Shown: one piece after another, positions 1 through 9,159 of the stretch | How the letters are laid out: each line of letters starts with the position of its first letter | Position numbering within the stretch: the first letter of the stretch is position 1 | Assembly (NCBI GenBank): GCA_004151065.3 | Contig: NWUY0300036891.1 | Location: 9,090-26,137, forward strand | Direction: 5' to 3' | DNA from: Larix sibirica | Lineage: Eukaryota; Streptophyta; Pinopsida; Pinales; Pinaceae | DNA length: 17,048 nt | The notes under the pieces: model-generated | Seen by the model: only the letters and a program-made list of their open reading frames with translations | Databases searched by the model: none | What the model was told of the DNA's origin: nothing | Position numbers and translations under genes: made by a program

Positions 1-1459
1 ATCCAATACATTAAACAAAATGTTTGATTTCATAAACACATTTCAAAGCATACAAATTTGAAGAACATTCAATTATATTGATTGTCACTCTTCACTCAAA
101 TAGTTGGCATTGCTCGAGTTGCATGTATTGTTTCTACATCACTTGTACATGATATTGTACTTAGGTTATTTGAACGAGTGTTTCTAATTGACTTGATTTT
201 GTTTCTCCTCTTCATTTTCCATCTACAAACATAGAAATAAAGTGTAATGATTATATTTACATTTATAATATAATATACATAATTCTGTAAATAAAAAAGC
301 ATACCATATAAATGATTCATAAACAATTAATTTTCTTTCAAAACCAAATCTCATGCCTTCTTTTAGCAACCTTTATGTTGGCTCCACTCCATACTTTGTT
401 TCCTGCAAGTTTTATACAGCATGACAAAGCATTGATATAATTAATATAAAGGTTTACGGTTGTTCCATTAACTATAAAATGGGGGGAGTAAAACAACTTG
501 GAACTTACAAATTGCACAATTAACTTTTAATACTGCAACATATACTCATAGCCCTTACTTAACCCACTGCTAATCAATTTTTTGGATGACTCTTCTTTGT
601 GTGTTAGTGCCTATTAGAATAACATCCAAAGAAAAGTGTAAATTAATTAAAATTTAAAGATCACAACAAATATGAAATCTTAACTAAGGGAAAACACAAG
701 TTATACTCACAAAATTTGAGTCGGGGATTTTGTTCCTTTTCGTCATGTGTAACACACTAGTTTTGATCCCCTGATTTAATGATGTAAATCTTGATGATGA
801 AATTCCTTAAGAGCTAAACATTTTGTACTATGCAAATATTAATATAAAATACAGCTGGTTGTGGTTGAAGCAAACGCTGAAGAGAATGGGGAACTATGAA
901 TTCACCAGTGAGAAAGAAATGGGATTGTAGATAGCCTAAGGGGGTTAATAACATGGCCCTAACCTAACCTTGAATCCACAAGATGCTTTAGCCATATGTT
1001 AATATTTTATACCTTTTTGGAACCTTATAATTAATTCTACATGTTAAGGAAGGATTAATGGTGTCATGCTAGTGCGCGAGCCTTTAGGGGAAGACATCGT
1101 GGGCAAAGTTGGCCATGCAGTTAAAAATGTCCATGTAGAAAGAGTTTCCTCTCTCGGTGGGAGGGTTGTGGATTGTGTTCTATTATGAGAGTGAACCATC
1201 TATAGTGGTTGGGGGGTACATATTCTAGAAAAAGTATTATTCGACCTTGATAGGAAAATGGGAAAAAGACTTGTTAGTTATGGGGCATGGACTATTATGT
1301 CGTAACCCTAGCTAAATTTGTTTTACCAATGATTTGGTGATTCCTTGGTGGAAATTCTATGTCGTTGATTAACAATGGCATCCATGAGGTATTGTAGTGA
1401 AGGGTTACCATCGTTATGCATTTGGAATGTAAATCCGAGGAAGGGCCTACACTATTAAA
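1..1459. other. AT-rich plant intergenic DNA, no gene supported
   Basis: No reading frame here has recognisable domains. A minus-strand open stretch at 96-326 could contain a small last exon, because on the minus strand a TTTGTAG acceptor-like motif precedes a Lys/Arg-rich reading that stops at 96-98. There is no donor, no upstream exon and no family match, so I do not call it. The part from about 1060 to 1460 is less AT-rich than its surroundings and leads into the degenerate tandem repeat that follows; it may be old transposon sequence. Confidence 0.6.
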
Positions 1460-1665
1460 TATGGAATTGGTGGGTGCCAAATTACTGAAACCTGGAGAAG
1501 GAAACTATGCTATTTGGGGTGAGGTATTGGCGGATGCCAAATCCTTGAACCCTATATCCTGGAGAACTAAATCATACTATTGATGTGGGACTCGCTGGTT
1601 CCAAGTTCTGAACCTTGGGAAAATAAATTACACTTCTTGGTGTGGTATTGGTGTGTTCTGAGTTA
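1460..1665. repeat. Degenerate minisatellite, about 60-bp unit, about 4 copies
   Basis: Copies begin near 1463, 1523, 1588 and 1644, so unit length varies from 56 to 65 bp. Each starts with a GGTATTGGTGGGTGCCAA-like core, then an 'AACCCTGGAGAA'-like segment, then a more AT-rich stretch. The copies are well diverged, which indicates an old duplication. No open reading frame runs through all copies, so this is not a protein repeat. An earlier degraded copy may lie just before 1460. Confidence 0.6.
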
Positions 1666-1852
1666 GGGGAGATAACCCAGTGATGTTTACCCTGTAATCT
1701 ACCCATATTTCTCCTTGATAACCTTGAGCATTCTCCTGTTGAATTCCTAGTCTCAACTTGGGGGTGGTACCTTGTTGAGAAATTTATGATTAAGGCGGCC
1801 TACGATTGGCAGGAGTGTGCCTCACATGCACCCAGTTACTAAAGTTATCATT

Positions 1853-1946
1853 TATACAGATAATTAACTGATTATAGGTCAAGTAAGTTACAGTACATAT
1901 AAGTATACAGATAAGTAACAGGTTGTAGACCTCAAGTAAGTTGTAC
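1853..1946. repeat. Two-copy direct repeat, 51-bp period
   Basis: TATACAGATAA occurs at 1853 and again at 1904. Each is followed by a TAACTGATTATAGG / TAACAGGTTGTAGA-type segment and then TCAAGTAAGTT, giving a 51-bp period with moderate divergence. It is a simple local tandem duplication with no associated gene. Confidence 0.65.
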
Positions 1947-2640
1947 TTTCCTTATTAAGAAATAGAAAAGTTGTACTTCATTTTGAATTGTTTCAAGCTG
2001 AGAAACATCTTATTCATTTGAAATTCAATATTTGAGATTTGGGCATCTAGTTCATTCCGTAGTTCTTGGTTACCTCAGTTTGTGTTCAATCCTAGACTTG
2101 CTTTGGTGTCTCTCGCTATTCAGATTTGCACATAGGGTGTTTCCTCTAGTGGTGGGGTTTCTATCTATCATGGTTGCTTGTTTTTCCTAACATAAGGTTT
2201 TGTTCCTATTCAAGGTAGTTCATGAGCCCTTGCATGGGTGTTGTGTAGTTTTATTAGGGTTTTGGTAATATTTCACTTAGTAGAAACTTGGGAGTGTATC
2301 ATTCATATACACTATACCGAATCTAGGCAAGAATTTGTAAAAGATGTAGTTACCCTTTTTTCACTAAACTCTTTGTAATTTTGTTTTCATAATATAATTC
2401 TTTTTTAAGTTGAAAGTTAGATGCACATCTATATGTTGCAATCATAATAACTCAAATATGATGCCCTTAATTCTTTGTTGTAGGTGGTGATGTGGCCATA
2501 ATAAATTCATCACAACTACTCTCATTGTAAGGTCATAACTTTGTAACCTGATTTAACGACATCATTCAACAATGCTTGGACTATTTAACAAGTTAATCGA
2601 TCGAATGTTAGGTCCACATTTTTTTGTTCAAACAATTTAT
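1947..2640. other. AT-rich DNA, nothing recognised
   Basis: I see no coding frame, RNA gene or transposon terminus. The last 70 bases (from about 2570) share words such as ATGCTTGGA and ACAAGTTAATC with 2766-2800, so the diverged tandem repeat described next probably begins here in rearranged form. Confidence 0.5.
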
Positions 2641-2954
2641 AAACATGGCTTATCCAACATTTAACTAATGTTCATTCCACATTTGCAACATATAATTGGC
2701 ATTAGTTCGTCGTATGAACGACATGGGTTGAACGTTGATAGTATAAATTTTACATCGATTCTTTACAAGTTAATCAACGTTCTTTCGATGATGCTTGGAT
2801 GTTACATACACATTTTTTTGTTAAATCCATTTATAAACATGGATTATCGGACATTTAACTAACATTGGTTCCATGTTTGCAACATATAGCTAGCATGAGT
2901 TTGACGTATGAGTGGAATGGGTTGAACTTCGGTAGCATAAATCTAACATCNATT
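2641..2954. repeat. Diverged tandem duplication, about 194-bp period
   Basis: 2641-2761 and 2835-2954 align without gaps at roughly 80 percent identity by eye. Both start AAACATGG, share ACATTTAACTAA, TTTGCAACATATA and ATGGGTTGAAC, and end CATCGATT / CATCNATT. Flanking words (ACAAGTTAATC, ATGCTTGGA, CACATTTTTTTG) also recur but at offsets of 178 and 219, so the outer parts of the unit carry indels or are rearranged. This may be a degraded satellite or part of a transposon. The similarity stops abruptly at 2954, where coding-like sequence begins. An ambiguous base sits at 2951. Confidence 0.7.
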
Positions 2955-3406
2955 GAAGTAAATTCTGAAAATTTAACAAGAATTGTTTCAGTGGCATTGA
3001 AGACATGGTTAGGGCTTGTGATGACAATCTTAAATATTTATCTAAGATTGTCAAGAAGCACGAAGACCTTGTGAGGAACCATGAAGACCTTACTGCAGAG
3101 AAAAAATATGAGAATGATGAAAACTCTAATGTCAAATTTGGAGAGGGAATTTCAGTTTTGCAACCAGTTCAACTTTTATCTAGGTCAGTGGATAAAGAAG
3201 CTTCTGTGGGCTTGAATGTGGTTCCTGATGCAGATAGTGCAGATGATGAAGAGGAAACTAGTGATTCTCGGGATGGAAAAGATTCTCCAACAGAGAATAC
3301 TGATGATAATATGGAGGAAGACTTGTATGAAGAAGATGTTGATTATAATGAAGATACTACAAATGATGTAGAGGACAGTCCAAAATTTGATGAAGAAAAT
3401 GATTAA
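2955..3406 (+). pseudogene. 5'-truncated coding remnant with a highly acidic C-terminal tail (unidentified protein)
   Basis: The longest convincing coding signal in the window. From 2969 to the TAA at 3404-3406 one frame is open for about 145 codons, unusual in DNA this AT-rich. From the Met at 3005 the product is 133 residues: a helix-prone N-terminal part with charged segments (KIVKKHEDLVRNHEDL near residues 14-29), then a tail of about 59 residues in which 29 are Asp or Glu. Just upstream, a different frame (2952-2999) reads as helical protein (SENLTRIVSVAL) and would join this one if a single base had been lost near 2999. The coding similarity begins exactly where the 194-bp repeat ends. 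I read it as a truncated retro-copied gene with one frameshift. The alternative is a genuine last exon using the TTGTTTCAG acceptor ending at 2991. The acidic tail resembles those of nuclear or chromatin proteins in composition only; I do not recognise the family. Confidence 0.55.
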
Positions 3407-3682
3407 GTTCTTTTTTAGAAGGACACAGATCAAGACTCTAGCAGTTAGATTCTCTCTAAATGAATTTGTTTTGCATCTAGTTAGTTGGACAATATGTTAT
3501 AATTTATAGAAGCATTGGAATTTTTGCTTTTTGGAATAGGAATTTCGTTTTCTGGATGACTATAAATATTTGTCTTTTTCTTCAAGATCTGAATAGTATT
3601 TTTGAGGAATTTTGTAATGACCTGCTGAAATTTACTTTCATACTTTTATCAATATAATCATATCCATTTCTGTTAAAAAAAA
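3407..3682 (+). other. 3'UTR-like segment ending in a short A run
   Basis: After the stop codon come about 270 bases with no open frame but with plant 3'-end character: T-rich and TTTGTAATG-type elements (about 3600-3620), then TATCAATATAATCATATCC, then eight A residues at 3675-3682. If the A run is a decayed poly(A) tail, the 2955-3682 block is a retro-copy. No clear target-site duplication could be found between the sequence around 2955 and that after 3682, and A8 is short enough to occur by chance here. Confidence 0.4.
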
Positions 3683-4862
3683 CTAATAATAAAGAAGAAA
3701 ATAAATACGTAAAACATTTATTTTAACTTGAAGGTTAAATAATTTAAATGAAAATAAAGCATTATGCAAAACTTAATTAGATTTACCTTCATCAAGTGAT
3801 ACTCTTTTATATGAAATTTGCATTGTAGGTATTTGATTTTTTTCGACAATATTGATTACACTTAAAAAACAATTTTTTTGTCAACGAGCGTTCAAGAATT
3901 TTATCCAAAGCAAAATTTGTGGTCATTAAGCCAACATTAACTATTAATTCAAGGGTTTATTTAAGACTATGCAACATGCATACAATATGTTATTTTTTGT
4001 AATTGATTTCTAATGCAATAATAAGTTATTATGATCGCAGAGAGCGTCCCTCTAGCAACTTAAAAAAAAGAGCCAAAGAGGTCATTGCTAATTTGTTGGT
4101 TACTTGGATCCAAGACTAGTTATAACCTCAATTTAAGGATCCATGTCTTGTAGATCATTCATGTAAAATTCTTTAACAAAGGGTTTGAAATAGAGTCTTG
4201 CACTCTTAATGAATATTAAATTGCCAACATGCCATAGTAAAGTAGCCACCTAAGGAGGATCTCAGGGTAGTTCATTTAAAAAATAAAATGCCACTAGAAG
4301 CCCTAACATTTTGAAACAAATTGATTATTGAACAATTACAATATACATTGCCTACGACATGTATAAAAATATTTTTCTTTAGAAAAACTATAATCTAATT
4401 TGAATAGAATTAAGGGATTTATAACTTCATAATCTAAATATTAAAGAGTTTAATGGATTACTTCCCGACTACTTTATTTTTTGACTTATTGACTGACTGA
4501 TGGTGTTGGATTATGTAGGGCAAGGTAAGGAATAGCATGGTATGGTAGGCACTTACACTTACAGTTTTCTAGGGGTGTTACACTCACAACCTTTATTGTT
4601 ATCCGTCAAGGTTCACTCACAACAGAGATTTGTTCACTCCAAAATGTCTTGCCAATAGTGTTTCAGAAGACCCATACTGCCGTGAAAAAAAATGTTGCAA
4701 ATCTGATCATATGTAGATGATAGGCCTATGCCATGCCCACCTCTTCAACATAGATAGTATTTGTGGAATAAAAATATTGTGTCCTCCTAAATAGTATGCA
4801 TTGATATTGCATCCACAAGTTGTCCATTACCTCTCTATATGTGAACCCATCTTCACCCAACC
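3683..4862. other. AT-rich DNA, no gene or element recognised
   Basis: This 1.2-kb stretch has stop codons in all frames at short intervals. I see no RNA gene, no tandem array and no transposon terminus. It is not obviously related to any other part of the window. Confidence 0.6.
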
Positions 4863-4983
4863 ATTCACAATGGGATTCTGGTTAGAATTGGCAATAGAGT
4901 ACAACCACTTTATTCACAATGGAATTTTGGTTAGAATTGGCAACAGAGTGCAACCCCTTTATTCACAATGGAATCCCCAATTC
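4863..4983. repeat. Tandem repeat, 49-bp unit, 2.4 copies
   Basis: ATTCACAATGG starts at 4863, 4912 and 4961, an exact 49-bp period. The first two copies share TTAGAATTGGCAA and AGAGT-CAACC-CTTT with few differences. The third is partial and diverges after about 15 bases. The unit is not a multiple of three, so it does not encode a protein repeat. Confidence 0.85.
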
Positions 4984-5101
4984 AAATCCACTAAACTTTA
5001 AAGACTATTGCCACTCAATACATCAGAGTGTGACATCGTTGACTTGTACACATTGCATGAAAAATATAGCCAAATGATGTAAAAGAAGAACACACGAGAA
5101 T

Positions 5102-5175
5102 AATTGAATGTTGTGTAAAAAGACGAAATTAAATGTTGTATATACAAGACAAAATAAAATGTTATATTTATGTCT
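5102..5175. repeat. Degenerate 25-bp tandem repeat, 3 copies
   Basis: Copies start at 5102, 5127 and 5152. Each carries AATTGAATGTTGT- or AATAAAATGTTAT-type sequence followed by an A-rich part ending near AAGACA. Divergence is considerable but the spacing is constant at 25 bp. No gene is associated. Confidence 0.6.
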
Positions 5176-5427
5176 TCAACCAAGGCAACCAGTCAAGGAA
5201 ACAACTTGGTATAAGAGTCATATTTGAAAGCTAAGTGTGGGGCTCTACCCAAGGAATGCTACATGGAATCTACTAAAGCTTATATCAAATCACTGACCTA
5301 CATCACTAAGAAGGAAATGTTTATTTTTAGAATCAACCAACACTATCAGTGTGGAGCTAACACAATTTTCAAGCCAACAATTTTACAAGAATCCAAGGAA
5401 TTGTCATGGACGTTGCCAAGCATTTTA

Positions 5428-5560
5428 TCATCTCGTGCCAAAATATAACCACTTACCTACCATCTCATCCCAACATATAACCACTTACCTACCATCTCAT
5501 CCCAACATATAACCACTTACCTTCCATCTCATCCCAACATATAACCACTAACCCAAAACG
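5428..5560. repeat. 32-bp minisatellite, about 4 copies
   Basis: ATATAACCACTTACC begins at 5443, 5475, 5507 and 5539, an exact 32-bp period. The unit includes ACCATCTCATCCCAAC. Internal copies are nearly identical (one A/T change in the third), while the first is preceded by a diverged CATCTCGTGCC and the last decays after about 15 bases. Near-identity of the inner copies implies recent expansion compared with the other arrays in this window. Unlike a CRISPR array there are no unique spacers: the whole unit repeats. Confidence 0.92.
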
Positions 5561-5766
5561 TTGGTCTTGAATCCATAACAAAAAAAATCATGCCCAATCG
5601 ATTGCAATCACTCTATGAACTACCACACTACACGTGCAAATCAAGCTCTCTGTCTAGCCATAGAATCTTGGTTTCTTTTTGGTCGAGTGAATCAAGAGGG
5701 AATAAAATATTGATAACGATTTAACATTTATTTGCACCATGTGGACATGTCAATTGGGGTTGAAAG

Positions 5767-5850
5767 AGATTGTTAACCCCTCAACATAAAAGATATCCAA
5801 ACTCTGCATAAAAGATTGTTAACCACTCCACATAAAAGATACCCAAATCG
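5767..5850. repeat. Two-copy tandem repeat, 46-bp period
   Basis: AGATTGTTAACC occurs at 5767 and 5813. Both copies continue with CTC-ACATAAAAGATA-CCAAA. Only a few substitutions separate them, so this is a fairly recent local duplication. Confidence 0.8.
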
Positions 5851-6620
5851 GAGCTCCAAAAGCTTGCCTTTTCCTTCATGTAATTACAACACCTACCCTA
5901 CTCCATACGCGGTTTTTTATTGTATAGGTGCAAATTTCAAGTTAACCTTTGCCTCATGCATGAGGCCCACTATCATTACCTCCATTTACATCACACGATG
6001 AATAATTAAAAAGACAACTCCGACTCCCTTCCATTCTCTCCCATTTTCCAGTGAGTTTTCCATTTCACACTATAATTTTGTTAGCCATTGGAAATACTTC
6101 ATGGGTGAGTAGCCATGTAATAATGATGAGGCTCTTCCCTTTGTTGTGTTGAGCACAATACTAGGTCGCGAGTTCTCATAGCGAACACTCTTGGTGTTTG
6201 GTTGTGCAGCTTGGCTTGTGATTTGGACATACAGTTTTGTTGAAGGATTTGTAGGTATTATAGGTCGAAGTGTTGTAACCTTAGAGAAAATTTTGGGAGT
6301 TCAAATCCCCTTAGATCCACGTGTTTATACAATGACTCGCTTGATTTCATATCTAGTCGCATGAGCTAGGATGTGGGGGTGCATGGTTTAATAATTCTCC
6401 TCATCGGCCTTGTGGTAATAGATAGTGGGTGAATGGACCATGGCTTACGTCCCTGTTGACCTACACTACCATGGTTGCGACCTCCCCAATGGTATTTCCA
6501 TTTTCATGCATGGCCCATGGCCTCCCTACTGCTTCTCCAACACCGACCCATGACCTCTCCAGCTGGGCACATGGACTTAGGGCTTGTAAGTTTCGAACAA
6601 TGCCTAAATGTCTCCCTGCA
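5851..6620. other. No gene; scattered Pol III B-box-like motifs
   Basis: No convincing reading frame is present. Two plus-strand stretches resemble the B-box half of tRNA-derived SINEs: GGTCGCGAGTTCTCATAGCG around 6163-6182, and GGGAGTTCAAATCCCC around 6295-6310. Neither has a clear A box at the expected distance or a tRNA fold that I can draw, so I do not call them SINEs. The part from 6430 to 6600 is relatively GC-rich but has no domain in any frame. Confidence 0.4.
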
Positions 6621-6638
6621 TGTGTGTGTGTGTGTGTG
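6621..6638. repeat. (TG)9 microsatellite
   Basis: Nine uninterrupted TG dinucleotides, directly preceded by CA and followed by TACAATATAAAT. A simple, probably length-variable microsatellite. Confidence 0.95.
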
Positions 6639-6654
6639 TACAATATAAATATAT

Positions 6655-6790
6655 GGGAGTTTCAACAAGCACTCCTCCTAGCCCCTCTCTATGTATGACA
6701 ACCATTGTCAGAGCCAAAACCTTTGCCAATTTTTGGCTAAGTATTCCAAACGAGAGTTTACGAATCGAACCCAAGCGCACATTTTATTCT
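6655..6790 (-). repeat. Possible truncated tRNA-derived repeat (B box only)
   Basis: On the minus strand GGGTTCGATTC (6764-6774) is an excellent match to the Pol III B-box consensus GGTTCGANTCC. It is followed by TAAACTCTCGTTTGGAATAC and, further on, a short imperfect hairpin (GACAATGG/TTGTCATAC, about 6698-6716). No A box is visible upstream on that strand, so if this is a SINE it is 5'-truncated. The motif could also occur by chance. Confidence 0.3.
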
Positions 6791-6799
6791 CTTCTGCTT

Positions 6800-7744
6800 T
6801 GCATTAGACTTTTTTCTTTTCTTTTGCTATAAAAAAAAATTTATGAGACATAATATCTCTCCTTGAAACAATTTTGATTGGGAAGGTTAGAGTAGCAGAA
6901 GCCATTTGAATCTTCATTCCATACATTAGGAGAACCAATTTGATTCTCAATATTGAACCAAATAAGAGAATGACTAATATAAAATAGATTAGTAATTCAT
7001 GAGAGGAAGTTGTGCCTCTACATAAATGGGTTTCAAGGTAAAATAACAACCTCTTGATCTCTACTTCTTCCCAATTTAGGAATGTCTCTTACAATAGAAA
7101 GATCGTGTCTTCACTATTGCTTCCTAACGAAAAAAGAGAGTGGGGCAGTCAGGGATTCGGTTGGATACATCCACTCCCAGCCATAGGGAAGCGAGAGCCT
7201 TAACCTAATCAAGGTATTTATTTCATAGATGCTACTACTTAGTGCCAATAATCATCAGAGGCTTGATAAGGAACTTTCCAAGTAAATCCTCTTATGCTTC
7301 CCAACCATATGAATATCCTGACCAACCTCCCTTTTTCGCGAATATATATAGTGTATAAATCCCTATAACTAAAATATTTCCCTTTTTTAACCTTTTCCTA
7401 ACCTTATATCTATTGTTTATATATAGGATTAGTGGAATTATAAAATTATTTTCACAAGATTTACACATTTCATATACAAACGATGTAATTGGTAAGGTGG
7501 GGTTTCATATCATTTTTGTTTTGCTTTGTTTACTAACCATTCTAATTTTGCTTGTATTCTTTTGCAGGTAAAAGACTTCTTGACACGGTTTTTTTTACAT
7601 AGGTTTCTAAAGGAAAGAGGGGGTTTTATTCCATATTTATTTTATGTTGTGATTTATTCTAATTTCAATTATGAATGTCCTCATTCAATTAGATTTCATG
7701 TTCATTCTTTTCATGTAAGTCCTTAAGATTCCAGTTTTAGAACC
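6800..7744 (-). other. Probable retroelement leader next to the PBS, otherwise unidentified
   Basis: Sequence immediately left of the primer-binding site should be the untranslated leader of the minus-oriented retrotransposon. The part nearest to it (about 7500-7744) has no long frame, as expected for a leader. Further left no gag, protease or reverse transcriptase motif is visible on the minus strand, so the internal region has been deleted, replaced or eroded beyond recognition. The block at 7130-7230 is less AT-rich but I cannot assign it. Confidence 0.35.
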
Positions 7745-7759
7745 GGAGCTTTGATACCA
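7745..7759 (-). other. LTR-retrotransposon primer-binding site (initiator Met-tRNA type)
   Basis: Read on the minus strand this is TGGTATCAAAGCTCC. The first twelve bases match the common plant retrotransposon primer-binding site TGGTATCAGAGC (complementary to the 3' end of initiator methionine tRNA) with one G-to-A change. It lies directly after the LTR end ...CTACACA, so there is no spacer. Minus-strand cDNA synthesis would have started here. Position and sequence together fix the orientation of the element: LTR to the right, internal region to the left. Confidence 0.8.
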
Positions 7760-8349
7760 TGTGTAGTGTCCATCAAAGTTCATTAAGCCTTGATGGGGAA
7801 GCCTAATTTGATTACAATATTTAAACATTATCTAGATGCAATTTAATTGGTAAATCATATTTCTATTCCTTTAAGCCATATTGAACAATTTGATGCCTCA
7901 CGGAGCATAAAATAAAATCACATGAGTTCCAAAAATTAGAAGAATAATAAAAATAGTAAACTTCAAATTACAAGAACAAAAAAAAGGTTGTAATATTGAG
8001 TTCGATCTCTCTTTTACCATAATGTTGAAGATGCTTCATTTTTCTATTCCATGCTCCATTGCACATGCCCAAAGTGGGATTACACCATCTTTCCAACTAG
8101 GTGCCTTGTCGGCATCCTAGCTCCAAGAAACCCTTAGGTTTCTTGGCCCTCTGTGCCCTTGACTCGAAGAATAAAGTTCCACAAGAACAATGTGTTGTAT
8201 TTCTTCCAATAATTCTTAAAATTCTTCCAAACTTATAAAAAAAACCCAAATATCCAAGTATCAATCCTCTCTGCATTCCCCCACCCCTCCTTTCTACATG
8301 CTTTCTCTCTCCTGTTTATCGACCTACACCATCGCCTTTCCTAGATTTC

Positions 8350-8573
8350 AAGTCAAAATATATTAAAATAACCATTAACGTGAGTTAAAAAATTTTGTAA
8401 CTTTTAAGTCAAAATATATTAAAATAAGCATTGACGCGAGTTCAAAATTTTCTAAGCTTTTAAGTCAAAATATATTAAAATAAGCATTAATGTGAGTTCA
8501 AAGTTTTCATAGCTTTCAAATCAAAATATATTAAAATAAGCATTAACGTGAGTTCAAAGTTTTGATTCACATG
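8350..8573. repeat. 56-bp tandem array, 4 copies, inside LTR copy A
   Basis: AAGTCAAAATATATTAAAAT starts at 8350, 8406 and 8462, and AAATCAAAATATATT at 8518: an exact 56-bp period. Each copy ends with CATTAACGTGAGTTCAAA-type sequence and TTTT. The array is absent from the equivalent part of copy B (about 10900-11040), so it arose after the two LTR copies separated. It lies upstream of the expected promoter, in U3. Confidence 0.92.
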
Positions 8574-8790
8574 GTTTTAATCAAATCCAACATGGATATA
8601 TGCAAATCCTCTCCACCCCATTTATTACATTATCCTCCCCCACCTAAGTTAATAAAGATATTTCATATATAAGATATTATATTAGTTATGTGCTTTTATA
8701 CATGTAGATAGTATCTAAATACTTATCAAGAGTGCATACATAAACTTATATATATCCAATAATTTAACAATCCATTTAATACACACTCAT

Positions 8791-8804
8791 ACACACACAC
8801 ACAC
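8791..8804. repeat. (AC)7 microsatellite
   Basis: Seven AC dinucleotides within LTR copy A, with a short ACACACT just upstream suggesting an interrupted, longer ancestral run. Confidence 0.9.
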
Positions 8805-9075
8805 GTTAACCAATCATTTAATTTTCAACATATGTATTGTACTTCAACCATTCATTTAAATTTCATCTAATCGCTAATAACTACTGCACTAATAAATCAT
8901 ACTAATGTACCCAGGCAAGGGCATATATGTGGCCAGCATATACATCTCTCGCATGGTTATTAATTTTCAACATGCATTGCCCTTAATGCATAAATTATAA
9001 ATGCTTGCATTCAACATGTGAAAGAACAATTAAATAATGCATCCTTCATACATGTTCACAATCAAGCAGCCCGCA

Positions 9076-9155
9076 GGGGTGTAGCTCAACCGACGATTNT
9101 TCCCCCTTTTAAGCCGCGGATTGGAGGCCTGGGTGACGTTTTAGGTCGACCCGCG
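9076..9155 (+). mobile_element. tRNA-derived SINE-like head (A box plus imperfect B box)
   Basis: GGGGTGTAGCTCAACCG is typical of the 5' end of plant tRNA-derived SINEs. TAGCTCAACCG at 9082-9092 fits the A-box consensus TRGYNNANNNG. About 52 bases later GGTCGACCC (9144-9152) fits the B box GGTTCGANNCC minus one T. The spacing is right for an internal Pol III promoter. GGCCTGGGTGA between them is also common in such elements. The B-box deletion and an N at 9099 mean it is not an intact promoter or a functional tRNA. Neither the 3' tail nor target-site duplications can be placed. It begins just where LTR copy A loses similarity to copy B. Confidence 0.6.
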
Positions 9156-9159
9156 AGTT

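Larger units (their letters stand above)
7760..9066 (-). mobile_element. LTR copy A, U3-truncated 5' LTR of a minus-oriented retrotransposon
   Basis: On the plus strand the LTR edge is TGTGTAGTGTCC at 7760, i.e. the minus-strand LTR ends in CTACACA right before the primer-binding site. Blocks throughout match copy B at 10375-12624 in the same orientation and order: 8103-8200 with 10681-10785 (GCCTtGTCGGC, TGGCCCT, TGTGTTGTAT); CATTATCCTCCCC at 8628 with 11128; ACTAATGTAC near 8902; and ATGCTTGCA...CAACAT...GAACAATT near 9001-9030 with 11560-11590. The position equivalent to copy B's TATA box (near 8317) reads GATAAACAGGAGA on the minus strand and is degraded. Similarity to B ends at about 9066, so roughly the 5'-most 0.9 kb of U3 is missing. 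The element is dead: no coding region survives next to it. Confidence 0.7.

Noticed and set aside
3185-3433. Minus-strand 82-residue open frame rich in Ile and Phe
   Set aside because: It is the antisense shadow of the acidic plus-strand coding remnant; GAA/GAT codons read backwards as TTC/ATC.
5428-5560. Regularly spaced repeats resembling a CRISPR array
   Set aside because: The whole 32-bp unit repeats head to tail with no unique spacers, no cas genes are present, and the surrounding DNA is plant-like.
6429-6698. Plus-strand 89-residue open frame
   Set aside because: It runs through the (TG)9 microsatellite as a Cys/Val run and has no domain; an antisense frame over the same area is equally open, pointing to low local stop density rather than coding.
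6800-7744. gag or pol coding region of the PBS-bearing element
   Set aside because: No zinc knuckle, protease or reverse-transcriptase motif can be read on the minus strand to the left of the primer-binding site.
9076-9155. A functional tRNA gene
   Set aside because: A and B boxes are present but the B box lacks one base, the arms do not fold into a cloverleaf, and no CCA-proximal acceptor stem pairs; a SINE head explains it better.
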